From the NCBI GenBank assembly GCA_016802295.1, contig JAESIW010000166.1, positions 20,492 through 84,491 on the forward strand: a stretch of 64,000 bases of DNA. The letters run 5' to 3'. This stretch comes from Brachionus rotundiformis. Taxonomy: Eukaryota > Rotifera > Eurotatoria > Ploima > Brachionidae. A model generated the notes under the pieces. The model was given only the letters and a program-made list of their open reading frames with translations. It did no database searches and was not told where the DNA came from. How positions within the stretch are numbered: position 1 is the stretch's first letter; every line of letters starts with the position of its first letter. This document shows positions 47,689 through 59,110 of this stretch, piece after piece. Position numbers and translations under genes: made by a program.

Positions 47689-49755
47689 CTAATCTTCATC
47701 TTGACTAGCTGCCTCTTCGGCTAACATGTAATACTTGTTTGCTATACGACCTTTACCGTACTGGATTGCTTTGTCGGCCGCTTCAGTGTACAAACTGGCT
47801 GCCATGGCTGCATTCTTGGCCATTTTGTGTCCACCTTTCAGGTTCATTTCGGCCAATCGGGCCAAAATCACATAGTTCGGATCGCATTCGGCAAATGTGT
47901 CCGAATAGCCAGCGTCCTCGCTAGCCACATCATCTTCAATCATTTGTAGCAGCTTTTTGTAGTAAACACTGGCCAAATTCCAGTCAATTTGCTTTGACTT
48001 TGGCAAATTAGTGCCAGACTCGTATGCTTTGGCCAGAACAAACAACGAGCTCTTGTCCTCTAGGTCAGCGCTCTTGGTCAAGTACTCGAAGCCAATCTCG
48101 CTATTTTGTTCGCTTTCTTGCACTGAATAGCTGCAAAGTATGTCATGTGGCAATTGGAGATAAATTTTGGCCATGTTAAGCAAAGCTTCTTTGACGCCGA
48201 GCTCGGCCGCTTGTCTCAAGTGAAAAAAAGCCGACTCTTGGTCATACTGATCGTCATTGCTGTCCGAAAATCGGCCCACTTCATGGTATTTGGCCATCTC
48301 GAAATGCACTTGTCCCAATATGGACTCGTCCTGATTGCTTATTGTCTCATTTTCCTGGTCACTTACACTCAAATGCGCCATCAGTCTACTGTGACCGCTT
48401 ACACAGCTTGGTCTTGGCTTAAATTGCTTTCTGGCATCTATCTTGTTAAAATAGCTGGCTGCCTCGTCATAGGAAAACGCCGAATCCAAACAACTGGACT
48501 GGGTTCTCATTCGGCCATTGGACAAGTTAATCATAATTGGATTTGTTTGCGGTCTACTGTTGTTGCTGTTGTTGTTGTTGTTGTTGAAACTGATTGGTTT
48601 TGTAGTGTGTGGCGACATGGGCGATGACGAGGAAGACTCGTATCCCTCTGACTCTTGGTCATCGCTGCATGTGGACATGTTGCGCACACGACGCCGCAAT
48701 ATCTCGCAAAAGCTTGTCGGCGAGCCGACCACAAACTCCTCGCCGCCTCGGCAAACAGTGCCACAAAAGCTGATCGAACTGTGACCACTTTTTTTCGAAT
48801 GCAACTTGTCCATTTCATTTGGAGACAAGTCGAATTCGGTGAGTCCAAGGCTTCGGCAAACACGATTGCACACATGGCTGGAGAAAAAAAGAGCAAAACC
48901 CTTGCAGCCAAGATTGCCATCACCATAATCGTCACCTTTGGCCGTGTGTATTTGCGGATCGGTGTACAAATCGCCAACACCTTGCACATCCACAACCATG
49001 AGCTCATGATTGGAACACTCGAATGTAAAGTGACTGAAAGCTTGCGGAGTGGAGCGTGTGTCCTCGACAAAGCCAGAATTGGAGTTGTATTTTATGTATT
49101 CGCCTTCGATGAAGTGTTCCAAGTGAAATAGTGGCGATCCAGCACGATTGACAAACTCCAATATGCTCATTTGGAACATGTCAATTTTCTTTGGCGGATT
49201 GTGTCTATTGAATATCTCGGCCCAGAGCTTGGCGTCCATTTGAAGACGCACGTCGTCAAAATAGCGCTCACGGCCAATACTAGGGTCCATGTAGCACTTG
49301 GCAACATAGTTAGCCGCGTGCTCCCAGCTCTCCTTGTGCACAAAATTGGACAGTTTCTTCAATCTAAAGCAGGCACGCATGGCACCATTGGCAAATTTTC
49401 TCTCTTCCATTTTAACTGTGCACTCGTCAGTGATCCACATTTTCTTAATGGCATTGTACCTGTGTCTAATTACAGTCTCTGTTGGACACCTGTCCAAATC
49501 GAACTCGGTCCATGGGTCTTTGAGCTTTTTGAGCATTTCTGCAGCCATGAGCCACCGATGCCTTGCCAAACTAACACCATTCGCCATTGGCAACGATTTG
49601 GATTTGTGCGCAATGGGCTTTTTTTTTTGCCGAAAGTTGTCCATGCCAATCGGATGCGATTGTCTTACATGGGTGACCAAATTGGACGGGTCAACAAATG
49701 AACTGGACAAATTTTCGGTCAGTGAAAATATTTCGTCCTCTTCGAACAAATCCAT
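47689..49755 (-). CDS. EEF2K: Eukaryotic elongation factor 2 kinase (alpha-kinase), 688 aa
   Basis: This is one uninterrupted exon. The N-terminal calmodulin-binding segment is RHRWLMAAEMLKKLKDPW (about residues 65-82). The alpha-kinase domain (about 85-310) contains FANGAMRACFRLKKL, GVGDLYTDPQIHT, the GDGNLGxxGxALF ATP/Gly loop, and the zinc site with H and paired Cys in SHVCNRVCRSLGL. A Ser-rich regulatory linker with SGHSSIS and poly-Asn follows. The C-terminal part has SEL1/TPR-like helical repeats (for example EVGRFSDSNDDQYDQESAFFHL). The enzyme phosphorylates eEF2 and slows translation under Ca/calmodulin control. Length is close to human (725). Lack of introns is unusual among the conserved genes here. 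Confidence 0.95.
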   Translation of the reverse strand: MDLFEEDEIFSLTENLSSSFVDPSNLVTHVRQSHPIGMDNFRQKKKPIAHKSKSLPMANGVSLARHRWLMAAEMLKKLKDPWTEFDLDRCPTETVIRHRYNAIKKMWITDECTVKMEERKFANGAMRACFRLKKLSNFVHKESWEHAANYVAKCYMDPSIGRERYFDDVRLQMDAKLWAEIFNRHNPPKKIDMFQMSILEFVNRAGSPLFHLEHFIEGEYIKYNSNSGFVEDTRSTPQAFSHFTFECSNHELMVVDVQGVGDLYTDPQIHTAKGDDYGDGNLGCKGFALFFSSHVCNRVCRSLGLTEFDLSPNEMDKLHSKKSGHSSISFCGTVCRGGEEFVVGSPTSFCEILRRRVRNMSTCSDDQESEGYESSSSSPMSPHTTKPISFNNNNNNSNNSRPQTNPIMINLSNGRMRTQSSCLDSAFSYDEAASYFNKIDARKQFKPRPSCVSGHSRLMAHLSVSDQENETISNQDESILGQVHFEMAKYHEVGRFSDSNDDQYDQESAFFHLRQAAELGVKEALLNMAKIYLQLPHDILCSYSVQESEQNSEIGFEYLTKSADLEDKSSLFVLAKAYESGTNLPKSKQIDWNLASVYYKKLLQMIEDDVASEDAGYSDTFAECDPNYVILARLAEMNLKGGHKMAKNAAMAASLYTEAADKAIQYGKGRIANKYYMLAEEAASQDED

Positions 49756-51287
49756 TTTGCATCATTTAATTTTAAGCTATTTATCTAAACAAAGTGAATA
49801 CCAATTTGGTAAATCAAATGTTGGCTCTTTTTATACAAGAAAATTTTCAAAATTAAAAAATAAAATAATAAGAAATAATATGTCTTTTATTTTTATTATG
49901 ATTTTAGTCTTGAACCCTTCAAGATAAGCTATTTGATTAAATTTTAAAATTTTCATTCTATAAATGCGTGTATCTATCTATATGTAGCATTTTAATTGCG
50001 CACTATATTTCAATACCTAGCTCTCTAGTAATGAATCCTCGTGGTTAATGAATAAGCACCGATCTACACTAGTAGAACATTTACGTCGTAATTAAATCAA
50101 ATCATACAATTTTACTATTAAAATTATATATATATATATATATAAAGATATATTTTTTTTATTTTTTTAAATGAATTTATACAATTATACAATAAAACGT
50201 GATTTTTAGTTTTAGTAAATTTAGATCTAATAGGCGAGCAGTTACGCTCCATCTAGTTTGCCTACACACTTAGATTTCATTTTAGCTTGATGTTTGGATA
50301 GATTTTGCACCGTTGCCATGGCAACTGGTATTGATCAGAGCTCGATTTGAGGATGCATGTACTTGGGATGAGAGCGAGCACATGTTTATAGATAGTCAAG
50401 AACCTGGATTGACTCATCGAGATACATCATGGATATGTGCCATATTTTTTGCTCTCTTAGATGCTTATCTTTACCATTTATATAGAGATATTTTGTTGGA
50501 AAAAAAATAAAATTTTTTTTATTATTTATAAGAATAATTCAGATAAACAAAAAGGTTACACCGACCACCGATCCACCTCTAGTTCTAAATTTAGTATTTA
50601 TTATAAAAATGCGCTATATGGACTCTTTTGAGCATAATTTTCCAAGCTTTTTTGAGCTTAAAACGTGTTAGTTAAGCTTATGTAGAAATAATTTTCGTTC
50701 TTTTTTTTTCATTTTATTTTACTTTATTTACTAGATCGAGATTATCTAAAAGTTTATTAATTTTATCTATTTTTAATAAAAATAAAACTTAAAAATTAAT
50801 TTACTCTAATGGTAAATATCTACTTTTCTGTTGATTGAGCTAATGTTGAAAAAAGTAAGAGTTTATCTTGGAAAATTCTCTAGGTAAAAAAAATGGTGAA
50901 CCCTAATTTATTTTTGAACACACCAAAATTAATTTCTTCCTAAGATAATTTATCATAAATTAAATATTGATCTAGTCAAGTTAAAATCGGGTGATTTTTA
51001 AAAAAATTTTAAAAACAAAACTAATCTCTGAATATCAATTAATAAAATTCATAATAAACAAATAAAACTAAATCGCCTTTTAATTATTTAAATGTATTAA
51101 TGCTAATGAGTTAAAATTTTTGATACAAAAATGTGATCGGCGTCAGTTTGTCACCCAAATGAAGTGCTTAATTTGACAAAACTATATTAATAATATATGC
51201 AACAATTACTAATATACTAAAAATTTAAATAGAGAAAAAATTTAATTAATAGTTAAGATTTATTTAGAAAATTTTTGATAGCTAAAA
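49756..51287. other. Intergenic stretch with an orphan X-box
   Basis: No gene can be supported. The stretch contains a TA run near 50130-50143, a perfect X-box palindrome at 50312-50325, and a modest 65-residue plus-strand frame overlapping it that shows no recognisable domain. Confidence 0.5.
50312..50325. promoter_or_regulatory. Perfect RFX X-box palindrome
   Basis: GTTGCCATGGCAAC is a perfect 14-bp palindrome that fits the RFX transcription-factor consensus (GTNRCC, spacer, RGYAAC) at every position. X-boxes normally lie within a few hundred bases upstream of ciliary genes. Here the nearest recognised starts are eEF2K (557 bp, minus strand) and the Nudix gene (convergent), so its target is unclear. 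Confidence 0.55.
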
Positions 51288-52037
51288 TTAACTTCTTTTT
51301 GCCAAGTCTTTGATTATTTGTTTTCCATTTACTAAATTAAAATGATCAAGATAATTGTTCAATTTATCCAATTCCAAGTTAACATCTGGTGCAAATTTAA
51401 ACTCAGGAAGTTGGTCATGGATAATCGAACTAACCAGTATAGCTAGAATGGACGTGATACCTGTAATCATACAATTTTGACCATCATGTTCCCAATTGAA
51501 ATAGTGCATGAAAAATTTATCTTTTTTGTATTCAAGAATTGATAATGAATGCATGTCTTTTTTGAGGAAAATTTTGCTAGGAACTCTAAAGATTAAGTCT
51601 ACTTCATTCTGATTTAACTTTGGCACAAATTTTGACTCGTCTAGCAAAGCTATAATTGGTGTAACAATCGATCCATGAGATGTAAAAATTGGTTTAAAAT
51701 GGCAAACTATGTCCAGACAATGTTTTTCCATTCCGACCTCCTCATAGGCCTCTCGAAGTGCAGTATGCAAAACACTCTTGTCCTCCTTGTCCACATTGCC
51801 ACCGATGAAACAGCATTCTTCTTTGAAAAGGTTGAGATTTTGAGAGCGACGAGTGAGGGTAAAACAAAGTTGGTAACTCGAGTCGAAAGATAATGGAATG
51901 AGAACAGACGCTGGCTTCAATTTACCAATGTTTGGATTGATTTCAATTAAATGGTTCAAATGATTGGGACAATCATATTTTATCAAATTTGATCGAATTT
52001 TGTTCAAGTTATTTTTTAAAAAATTTAAATTTTTCAT
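51288..52037 (-). CDS. Nudix hydrolase, CoA pyrophosphatase type (NUDT7/NUDT8-like), 249 aa
   Basis: This is a single-exon frame. The segment FTLTRRSQNLNLFKEECCFIGG followed by the Nudix box (REAYEEVGM with upstream acidic residues) matches the NUDT7/NUDT8 variant. That variant has the LTxRS prefix of CoA hydrolases and two extra residues within the box. Catalytic Glu residues REAYEE are intact. The family splits coenzyme A into phosphopantetheine and 3',5'-ADP in peroxisomes or mitochondria. The C terminus, LAKRS, is not a clear PTS1, and the basic N terminus could be mitochondrial, so NUDT8 is more likely. It diverges from the RA-like gene across about 570 bp. Confidence 0.82.
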   Translation of the reverse strand: MKNLNFLKNNLNKIRSNLIKYDCPNHLNHLIEINPNIGKLKPASVLIPLSFDSSYQLCFTLTRRSQNLNLFKEECCFIGGNVDKEDKSVLHTALREAYEEVGMEKHCLDIVCHFKPIFTSHGSIVTPIIALLDESKFVPKLNQNEVDLIFRVPSKIFLKKDMHSLSILEYKKDKFFMHYFNWEHDGQNCMITGITSILAILVSSIIHDQLPEFKFAPDVNLELDKLNNYLDHFNLVNGKQIIKDLAKRS

Positions 52038-52608
52038 TAAATTGGCAAATAATTTTGAACAAAAAATTATAATTTTAATCTTAACTAATGATAATTTTTA
52101 TTATAAGATTAAAAAATAAATTTTCTTTTAAAAATATTTTATATATTCTAATAAATTTATTTTAAATTAAAAATAAAATTATCTACGTATAAAAAGACTA
52201 TGTTTTCGGTTTTATAAAAAGTCGTGATTGAAATTTAAATGTCAATTAATTAATGAACAAGCTGTCTGATGAATCTGACACTTTTGAAAGACTGAAATCT
52301 ACGTAAAATAACGCCTTAATTAAGATAGATAGAGATGAGATAACCTTATCTTTTATTGTTTGGACAAATTCAAATATGAAAACAAGCGCAATTAACTTAA
52401 TCTCATAAAGTTAATTATTTGTGTTAGTCCAGTACTAGATTATCTAATTTATTTAATTTAGCTATAGGTATAAATTAAGCTAAATCTCTCTTAGAGCCTC
52501 AGTTTTAATTTAATAATTACATCAGTTGCGTAAATACTTAAATACTAAACTTTCCTATATAAACCAAATTCCAATTATTCACCAATCTCATCACAAAAAG
52601 TTCCAAAA

Positions 52609-53196
52609 ATGAATTCAATCAAGCAAAAATTAGCTGATATGACAAGACATAACAAAGTTATGGTAACGATTGGCAGTCACAAGCTTCAAATTCAAATAAG
52701 TCCCAACACCACTGGTCTTGAGCTTATTGCCAGATCTTTGGAACAATGTAAAATATACAATTTTAATTCATATGAGCTTTATGAAAATGTATATGGTATT
52801 GAGCGACTGATATCCAAGAAATCACTTATCCATAGTTACACTCAGCAATGGCCAGATAAGAACTGTAGCTTTCGTGTGCGCAAAAACCTGACCAATCGCC
52901 GCCTAAATGAATCTATTGAAAAAACCAAAGTACTCAAGTCAAAATTGTATCAAATTTCACGCCAAATGTCTTCAATACCAAGCGTCCAAGAAGAACATAT
53001 TTATGAAGATGTAAAAGAAACAACAACAAACAAACTCAAAAAATTTAAAATTAACAAATTAAACAAAAATAAACTTAAGAATAATTTCCGTAAATTGTTC
53101 AAAGACATTAGGTCCAAGAATATGGACTCTTCAGCTTCCAATTCAAGTACACTAATGTTTATTTTAAATGAAGTCAATTTTGATTCTACAATTTAA
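52609..53196 (+). CDS. Small basic protein with a Ras-association-like domain, 195 aa
   Basis: This is a single exon with an ATG start soon after a CACAAAAAG leader. Residues about 17-95 fit a ubiquitin-like RA fold. A first strand pair (KVMVTIGSHKLQIQIS) is followed by a helix (TTGLELIARSLEQCKI) and the YELYENVYGIERLI strand, ending DKNCSFRVRKNL. This resembles RA domains of RASSF or Grb-type adaptors. The remainder is very Lys/Asn-rich and likely disordered, with a coiled-coil-like stretch at about 100-120. No catalytic motif is present. Family assignment is by pattern only. Confidence 0.55.
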   Translation: MNSIKQKLADMTRHNKVMVTIGSHKLQIQISPNTTGLELIARSLEQCKIYNFNSYELYENVYGIERLISKKSLIHSYTQQWPDKNCSFRVRKNLTNRRLNESIEKTKVLKSKLYQISRQMSSIPSVQEEHIYEDVKETTTNKLKKFKINKLNKNKLKNNFRKLFKDIRSKNMDSSASNSSTLMFILNEVNFDSTI

Positions 53197-53702
53197 TTAA
53201 TTTATTTTATTATTTAATACTTTATATATGTAATTAAGCCTTTGAAAATATTTTTCTATTAAATTATTTTAAAAATAAAAAAATTAGAAATTCATTAATA
53301 ATAAATTTCTATTATTTAATTTTCACAGTTAATCATTCACCTTTTAACACTTCAGAAACTCAAGAGCTCTTGGTTAATGTCACTAACCAAGTTATGATTA
53401 CGTGATCAAAATTTATAATTGAAAAAAATCTCACCAAGTGCCTTATTATTCTAAATATCAAATATAATCAAAAATTAAGGTAATATAGACATTTCTGATT
53501 ATAAACTATTACACACAATTCTTAAAACTTTTTTTTACATAAAACACCCTGGTATATCTGGTAGTTCGGAATCCTTTTTCTTTATCCAGCACTGGAATAA
53601 ATAATCAAACAAAAAATATATAAAAATTTGAAACCTTAAAATAATTTTTACTTTAAATTGATTAAAAAAGTTTATATATTTTTTTTTAAATATTTTTTTA
53701 AT
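53197..53702. other. Intergenic spacer, no gene seen
   Basis: AT-rich DNA between the RA-like gene and the P450 gene, both on the plus strand. It should contain the P450 promoter. No distinct motif is recognised. Confidence 0.6.
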
Positions 53703-55669
53703 ATGGAAATTTTCGAGAACATTAACGATTTTATTTATCACCTCAATTTCGTAAAGTCAATACCTTTGTTTTGGTTCAGAGTTATAATTGGCTTTTTAAC
53801 AGTTCTATCCCTCATTTATCTAAGGTGATATGATAATTTAATTTGATAGATTTGTTTATAATAAAATAAAAATAAATAGTAAAATATGGCTTTCGTACCG
53901 TTTCTTTAAAAAACTTGGCCTAAAGACGCCAAAGTACCGTTTTTTCTATGGTAATCAATTGGAACTAATCCAGAACAATGTAATTTAATCAAAAAATTAT
54001 CTTCTTTAATTTTGATAAAAATGTTTATAAATTAGAATTACTCAGAAATTTTAACTGAATGGACAAAATTATACGGAAAAACATTTGGTTATTACGAAGG
54101 CCATTTTCCCATAGTTGTATCCAGTGATTTGGAATTTCTCCAAGAAGTTTTTATAAAGCAATCGACCAATTTTTCAGCCAGAAAAGTTCATTTATATTTA
54201 AAAATTAATTAATTAATTAATTAACTAATTTTTTTGAAGAAAATTTTTGTCTCCAGAGACGAAGACGCGCCAGAGCATGCACTTTTTACTGCCAGCAGAA
54301 ATCGATGGAAAAAAATGCGCAGCATTATGAATCCGACATTTTCTTCGGCAAAGCTAAGAGAACTCGGTCCATTGTTAATTCTATGTGCCGATAGACTCAA
54401 ACAAGTATTAGATAGTCAAAATGAGAAAGAAATAAATATTACACAGTATTTAATAATAATTAATATTTTTAATAAATAATTTAAACAAAATTTGTAAATT
54501 TTAATAATTAATTTATTATTTAGATTCTTTAAACGCTTCACTATGGACAGTATTTGGAATTGTGCATTTGGTGTAGACATAGATTTCCAGAATAATGCAG
54601 ACAATATCTACTTTAAAAGATGTGAAGCCTTGTTCGAATTTTTGTCCAAGCCAAATATTCTATTATTTATTGGAAGTAAAATTTGGTCAAATATTTTTTT
54701 CCAGTTTATTAATTAAATAAAAGACTATTTTCACGAGTTTCTGGACCCGTTCATGGAAGTAATACTCTTTTTGGAAAAGTTTTTGTCACAATTTATAGAC
54801 TTCACGCGCATAAATCCCATTCTTTGGTTCATGAATCATGTGTTCGAAATAGTAGAAATTCGTCAAAAAGGAAACATTGTCAAGAAGGACTATCTACAGC
54901 TCTTGATCAATTGTCAAACATTAACCACAATAGTTTAATATCTAGCTTAATTAAATATCTGTTAAATTAATTTTTTATTCTTTTCTAAAGGAAGTGAAGC
55001 AAAATTTGGCCTTGTTCATGATAGCTGGATACGAGACCACTAGTATTGCGTTGACCTATGCTTGCTACTGTTTGGCAAAATACCAAGATGAACAGGCCAA
55101 AGTGTACGAAGCGATCATACAACAGTTTGACTCCGAGGAAGAAATAAACTCGGACAATGTTCAAGAAGTTGAGTATTTGGACATGTTTGTCAAAGAGGTT
55201 CTCAGATACTATCCGACTGGAACATCGTAAACAATAAATAGATAATTAAAAAAATTTTATTTTATTATTTTTTTTATTTTATTTTGAATAAAGAATAATA
55301 AGTCGAAGGTGTACCAATTCGACTACTGTCAAGGGAATTGACATAGCCGAGGGCCTAGTGGTAGCTGTAGATGTGTTAAGTTTGCATCAAGATGCTGATT
55401 TGTGGGGGCCAGTCGATCCAAAAGAGTTCTATCCGCCAAGACATGCGGTCAAACGAAATCCACTGGCATTTTGGTCTTTTGGCAATGGACCCAGAAACTG
55501 TATTGGCATGAAGTTTGCTTTTCTCGAGTTGAAAATAGCTCTATCCAAAATGCTGTTTAACTTTGAAATTTTGCCACTCAAAAACATGAATGAAGAATTG
55601 GAACTTTTTGAAGCATTTGTCAGACGACCAAAATATGACGTAAATGTCACACTTAGAAAGCGAAATTAA
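53703..55669 (+). CDS. Cytochrome P450, CYP3-clan-like, 8 exons, about 513 aa
   Basis: Exons: 53703-53824, 53880-53979, 54036-54185, 54240-54445, 54524-54675, 54724-54932, 54991-55226 and 55303-55669, all in phase. An N-terminal membrane anchor (FRVIIGFLTVLSLIYL) indicates an ER protein. The helix C region is SRNRWKKMRSIMNPTFSSAKL. The I-helix oxygen-binding motif is AGYETTS, the ExxR motif is KEVLR, and the heme loop is FGNGPRNCIG with the ligand Cys. The FWSFGNGPRNCIGMKFA block and the RWKKMRSIMNPTFSS block match the CYP3 clan (CYP3A, CYP6, CYP9), monooxygenases of foreign compounds and lipids. All catalytic residues are present, so the gene looks functional. Confidence 0.93.
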
Positions 55670-56177
55670 AATTAAATAAAATTTAAAAGTTCACTTGTAA
55701 AAATTGTTTATCTACGAACAATTTTTGTTTAAAAAATTATATTAAATAAATAAATAAATAAATATACTTTAAAACTAAATATTTGCCAAATAACTTGTTT
55801 ATTAAAATTTTTTATTATTAAATTAAAATTCTTATCTATAACTATTATTTACTTATTAATTTGCAAGGCATCATGTAACTTAGGGCCTTCTTCAAAGGTA
55901 ATTAAATTGTGTGTTTATTTTAGAGCAAAAAATTGATTGCCTTGGCAAAAAATTACTTTACTTCAAATTGACTTTAATTAAAAAAAGCCTAGAGGCATTG
56001 TTTCTAGGTCACAATCAATCACAAACAAAAAGACAGGTCATTTAAATAATAATTTTATTTGATAGAAATAAAAAAATAATAAATACTATCTTTTATTAGA
56101 AGAAAAAAAATTATCTGACAAAATTGTCCTAGTTATCAGTGTCAACTTTCATTCGGCTCATTGAATTCGAGGAGTGT
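55670..56177. other. Convergent intergenic spacer
   Basis: Spacer between the P450 gene (plus) and the type II membrane protein gene (minus). It holds both 3' ends. Low-complexity AAAT repeats lie near 55742-55764. No gene is seen. Confidence 0.6.
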
Positions 56178-57350
56178 TCAATTTAAAGGGGTGATTGTGG
56201 CATTGGTAGTGGTGTTGGTAGCTGTGGTGCTGATTGTGCCATTTGAATAGCTCGACAGCATGTCTATCAACTCTGGATCAACAATTGTTCCATTATTAAT
56301 GTCCAATTGTTTAAATTTTTCAACTATTTTATGGCCAAGATTTGAATTGGTAGAAGTGGAATTAATTTTGGAAAAGATGAGTCTGGCCGCAGTGGCCAAT
56401 GAGCTTGTATTCGAACGAGAGGGCAAAAACAATGCTTTATCCGAGGTGACATTTAGCGAAATGTCCACACCAACCACAATGCTGTCACTGGCCGTTGTTT
56501 CATTGACCAAACTAGAATTCAGCAAACGCTTCTGATTATTTTCTTCCAATCGCAAACTTTTTGAATCTGACATGGTACTTCTGGTTATTAAAACAGACAA
56601 AATAACAGCTATAGACACTACAATTACCAGCACAAGTGCCACAATTGCCAATGCTTTAAGCTTAAATGTATTTCTTAATTTGGTAGTTGGTGATTGTTTG
56701 GGGAAATTTTTGTCCTGAAAATAGTTGTTGTATCCGGGACCGATTGGTTGTAATGGATCGTTTGGATATTTGTTGAGAAATTTTTGCGAGCTGTTGGTCG
56801 TGTTTGCCGAACTGCCAGCCATTTGCCACAAATTCGACACTGGCCTGTTGTATTGCTCTACATGACGCGATTCGTAGCTCATGGGCTCAAAGCTAATGTT
56901 TCTGTATGATCCATCGAAAGACTGATTGGCCGGATATTGGACTCTGGGCGCAAAATTCTGAAAGCTCATGCTTGACTCGATTGGAGCGAAGCGCTTGGGC
57001 GCCGCTTCGCCTTTTACCAAACGCGAAGCTGGCACAGGACCAGCGGGTGCGTAGTACCTGTATCGGTAAGATGATGAGTCGGCTTGTTTGATGCAAGTGG
57101 ATAAAGAGGCGCGCTGTATTTCTGGGGCAGGTGGCAAAATGGGCGCAAAATTTTTTACCATTGGTGGTGCATATGAATATGTTCGGTAAACAGTGTCCTG
57201 AAAGTACATGTTTGGCGTGAGAATGAATCTTTGATGATGCTGAATCGGCCCTGGATTGATTGGTCCTGTGGCACTGTCCGCACAAGACAAGTCTGTGGCC
57301 GATTCGCTATCCGTAGTGGACGAGTGACGAGATCGCGAGTGTGGATTCAT
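56178..57350 (-). CDS. Single-pass (type II) membrane protein of unknown function, 390 aa
   Basis: The ATG at 57350 (MNPHSRSRHSST) is the likely start, because the in-frame ATG 33 bp upstream would add only a Phe/Lys-rich tract. Residues about 1-230 are cytosolic, rich in Pro, Tyr, Ser and Asn, with SYAPPM and YRYRYYAP tracts. One membrane helix (ALAIVALVLVIVVSIAVILSVL) follows a basic TKLRNTFKLK, giving an N-in orientation. The outer 120 residues carry many N-x-S/T sites and no Cys, and end in a Thr/Asn-rich tail. A SEA-like segment (residues about 290-355) is conceivable but not demonstrable. No family is recognised. Confidence 0.65.
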   Translation of the reverse strand: MNPHSRSRHSSTTDSESATDLSCADSATGPINPGPIQHHQRFILTPNMYFQDTVYRTYSYAPPMVKNFAPILPPAPEIQRASLSTCIKQADSSSYRYRYYAPAGPVPASRLVKGEAAPKRFAPIESSMSFQNFAPRVQYPANQSFDGSYRNISFEPMSYESRHVEQYNRPVSNLWQMAGSSANTTNSSQKFLNKYPNDPLQPIGPGYNNYFQDKNFPKQSPTTKLRNTFKLKALAIVALVLVIVVSIAVILSVLITRSTMSDSKSLRLEENNQKRLLNSSLVNETTASDSIVVGVDISLNVTSDKALFLPSRSNTSSLATAARLIFSKINSTSTNSNLGHKIVEKFKQLDINNGTIVDPELIDMLSSYSNGTISTTATNTTTNATITPLN

Positions 57351-59110
57351 TTTTTTGAAAAAAAAAAATTTTATCTTTTCCAAATTTATCTCTAGATTTT
57401 AAATTGAATGAAATGACAATGAATTTCAATCTTTATATTTGGAAAAAGAGAAAAAAATGTGTAGTACAAATTTAGTTAGTTCAATGACCATTGGACATTT
57501 AGTTTGAAATGTTTATTTGTTTGTCACAAAACTTATCGTTTATCTTATCTATCATGCTTGAGCGATTTTGGACTATTTCAAGTTGTAATTAAAAAATAAA
57601 ATGTCAATTTTGTTGAATACTGGGAAATATTTTTTTATCAAATATTTCACTACTAGGTCATAGATAAGTGAGTTTGATGGATTAGAATGAAGCAAATGGA
57701 TGGGAATGGATATGTTTCTCTTTAAATTGGACAAGAGCGACTTTAAGCGCGCTCAAGCTTATCGTTCATTTAAAAAAAATTGATTTTTAATTTTTTCTCT
57801 TTAAAGTTTATCATTTTTTAATTAGAATTTCAGCGTTTTTAATTCAATTTAGCTTGTTTGGACAAACAGTTGACCAAGTTTGACAAAATTGAATTGTTTG
57901 TGGAAAAAATGTTATTTTTTTTTTTATTTTTGGTCTAAAAAAATGTCCTTATACTTTCTAAATTTTATTAATTAAAAAATTAGATTTTTATTTATTTATT
58001 TTTAATTAATAAAAATTAATTAAAATTATTTAAAATCAAAAATCTACCACTTTAAGAAAAAAAAATTATTTATTCAATTTTCAATAATAATTTGATTTTC
58101 TCAGATTCAAATTGATTTAATCTATTTAAGGTGTCCATTCGGAAAATTGGCCCAATATTTTTCAATTCAATTTTAAACATTTAATAAATAACTCAATCAC
58201 TTAACAAAATCAATATTATTTTATTTTGAATTTATTTTATCTAATTAATCAATCATATGAAGCAAATTAATTAAAATTTTTATACTCTTTGATTAAAATA
58301 ATTATTAAATATTATAAATTAAGTGTTTTTATTGTGTCAAGGTCTTCATTTATCAAATAAGCCAAATTTTATTAATATTATTTTTAATAATTTAGAACAG
58401 AGATTGTATAAATAATTCAATCACTTGACAAAATTAGTTTTAAGATTAATTTCTTCCAGTGTTTTTGTGTGTGCATGTTAGTGTGAGTAAACAATTAAAA
58501 AATAATAACAGAATTATTTTAATTATTTTTTTTGGTTTTAATTAATTTTTAAAAATATCACAATTTCAAAGAGCCTAAATAGGAAAAAAATCTAGCTTAA
58601 TCTCTTAAATATTTGTTATTTATTCTCTTATCACTCCGGATCGAATTACACAATATTTAGCCAAATTCATGCAACAAAAAAGCTTTTATTTGTCTAATAC
58701 CAAAGCATGCTATTTAAAAAATAAAAAATAAAATAAAAAATTGATTTTTCTATTAAATTAATTCAAAAATAATAAATTAATTGCTTGAATTTAAATTAAA
58801 TATTAGCTGAGTATTAGGAGAACGCGTGAGAATAAAAACCTTTTTATTTTATAAAATATTTGATGAGCATAGCATGATATACAATTCCTGCTAATAATGC
58901 TAATCACTATAGATAGTATCTAAATTTATTTTACTATTGGAGAAAAAAGCAAAACGCTCTGGGATTAGGAAGAACACTCATCTAAAAGATTCTGTGTCTG
59001 GGGCTTAATTTAGAGGCATATGCTCAGCAAATGCATCTAAATTATTAATTTTCTAATTTAGCAGCTTTTAAGCTCTTGGTAATTGACTTAGAATCAATTA
59101 TTTCCAAATC
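57351..59110. other. Intergenic stretch, no gene seen
   Basis: A 1.76-kb AT-rich divergent region between the type II membrane protein gene and the small secreted protein gene. No frame, RNA gene or known repeat is visible. It should hold both promoters. Confidence 0.6.

Noticed and set aside
48145..49131. Several long plus-strand frames opposite eEF2K
   Set aside because: They are shadows of the kinase coding strand. Codon structure and homology belong to the minus strand.
50313..50510. Plus-strand 65-residue frame overlapping the X-box
   Set aside because: It has no ATG at its start and no recognisable domain. The only internal ATG gives about 42 residues.
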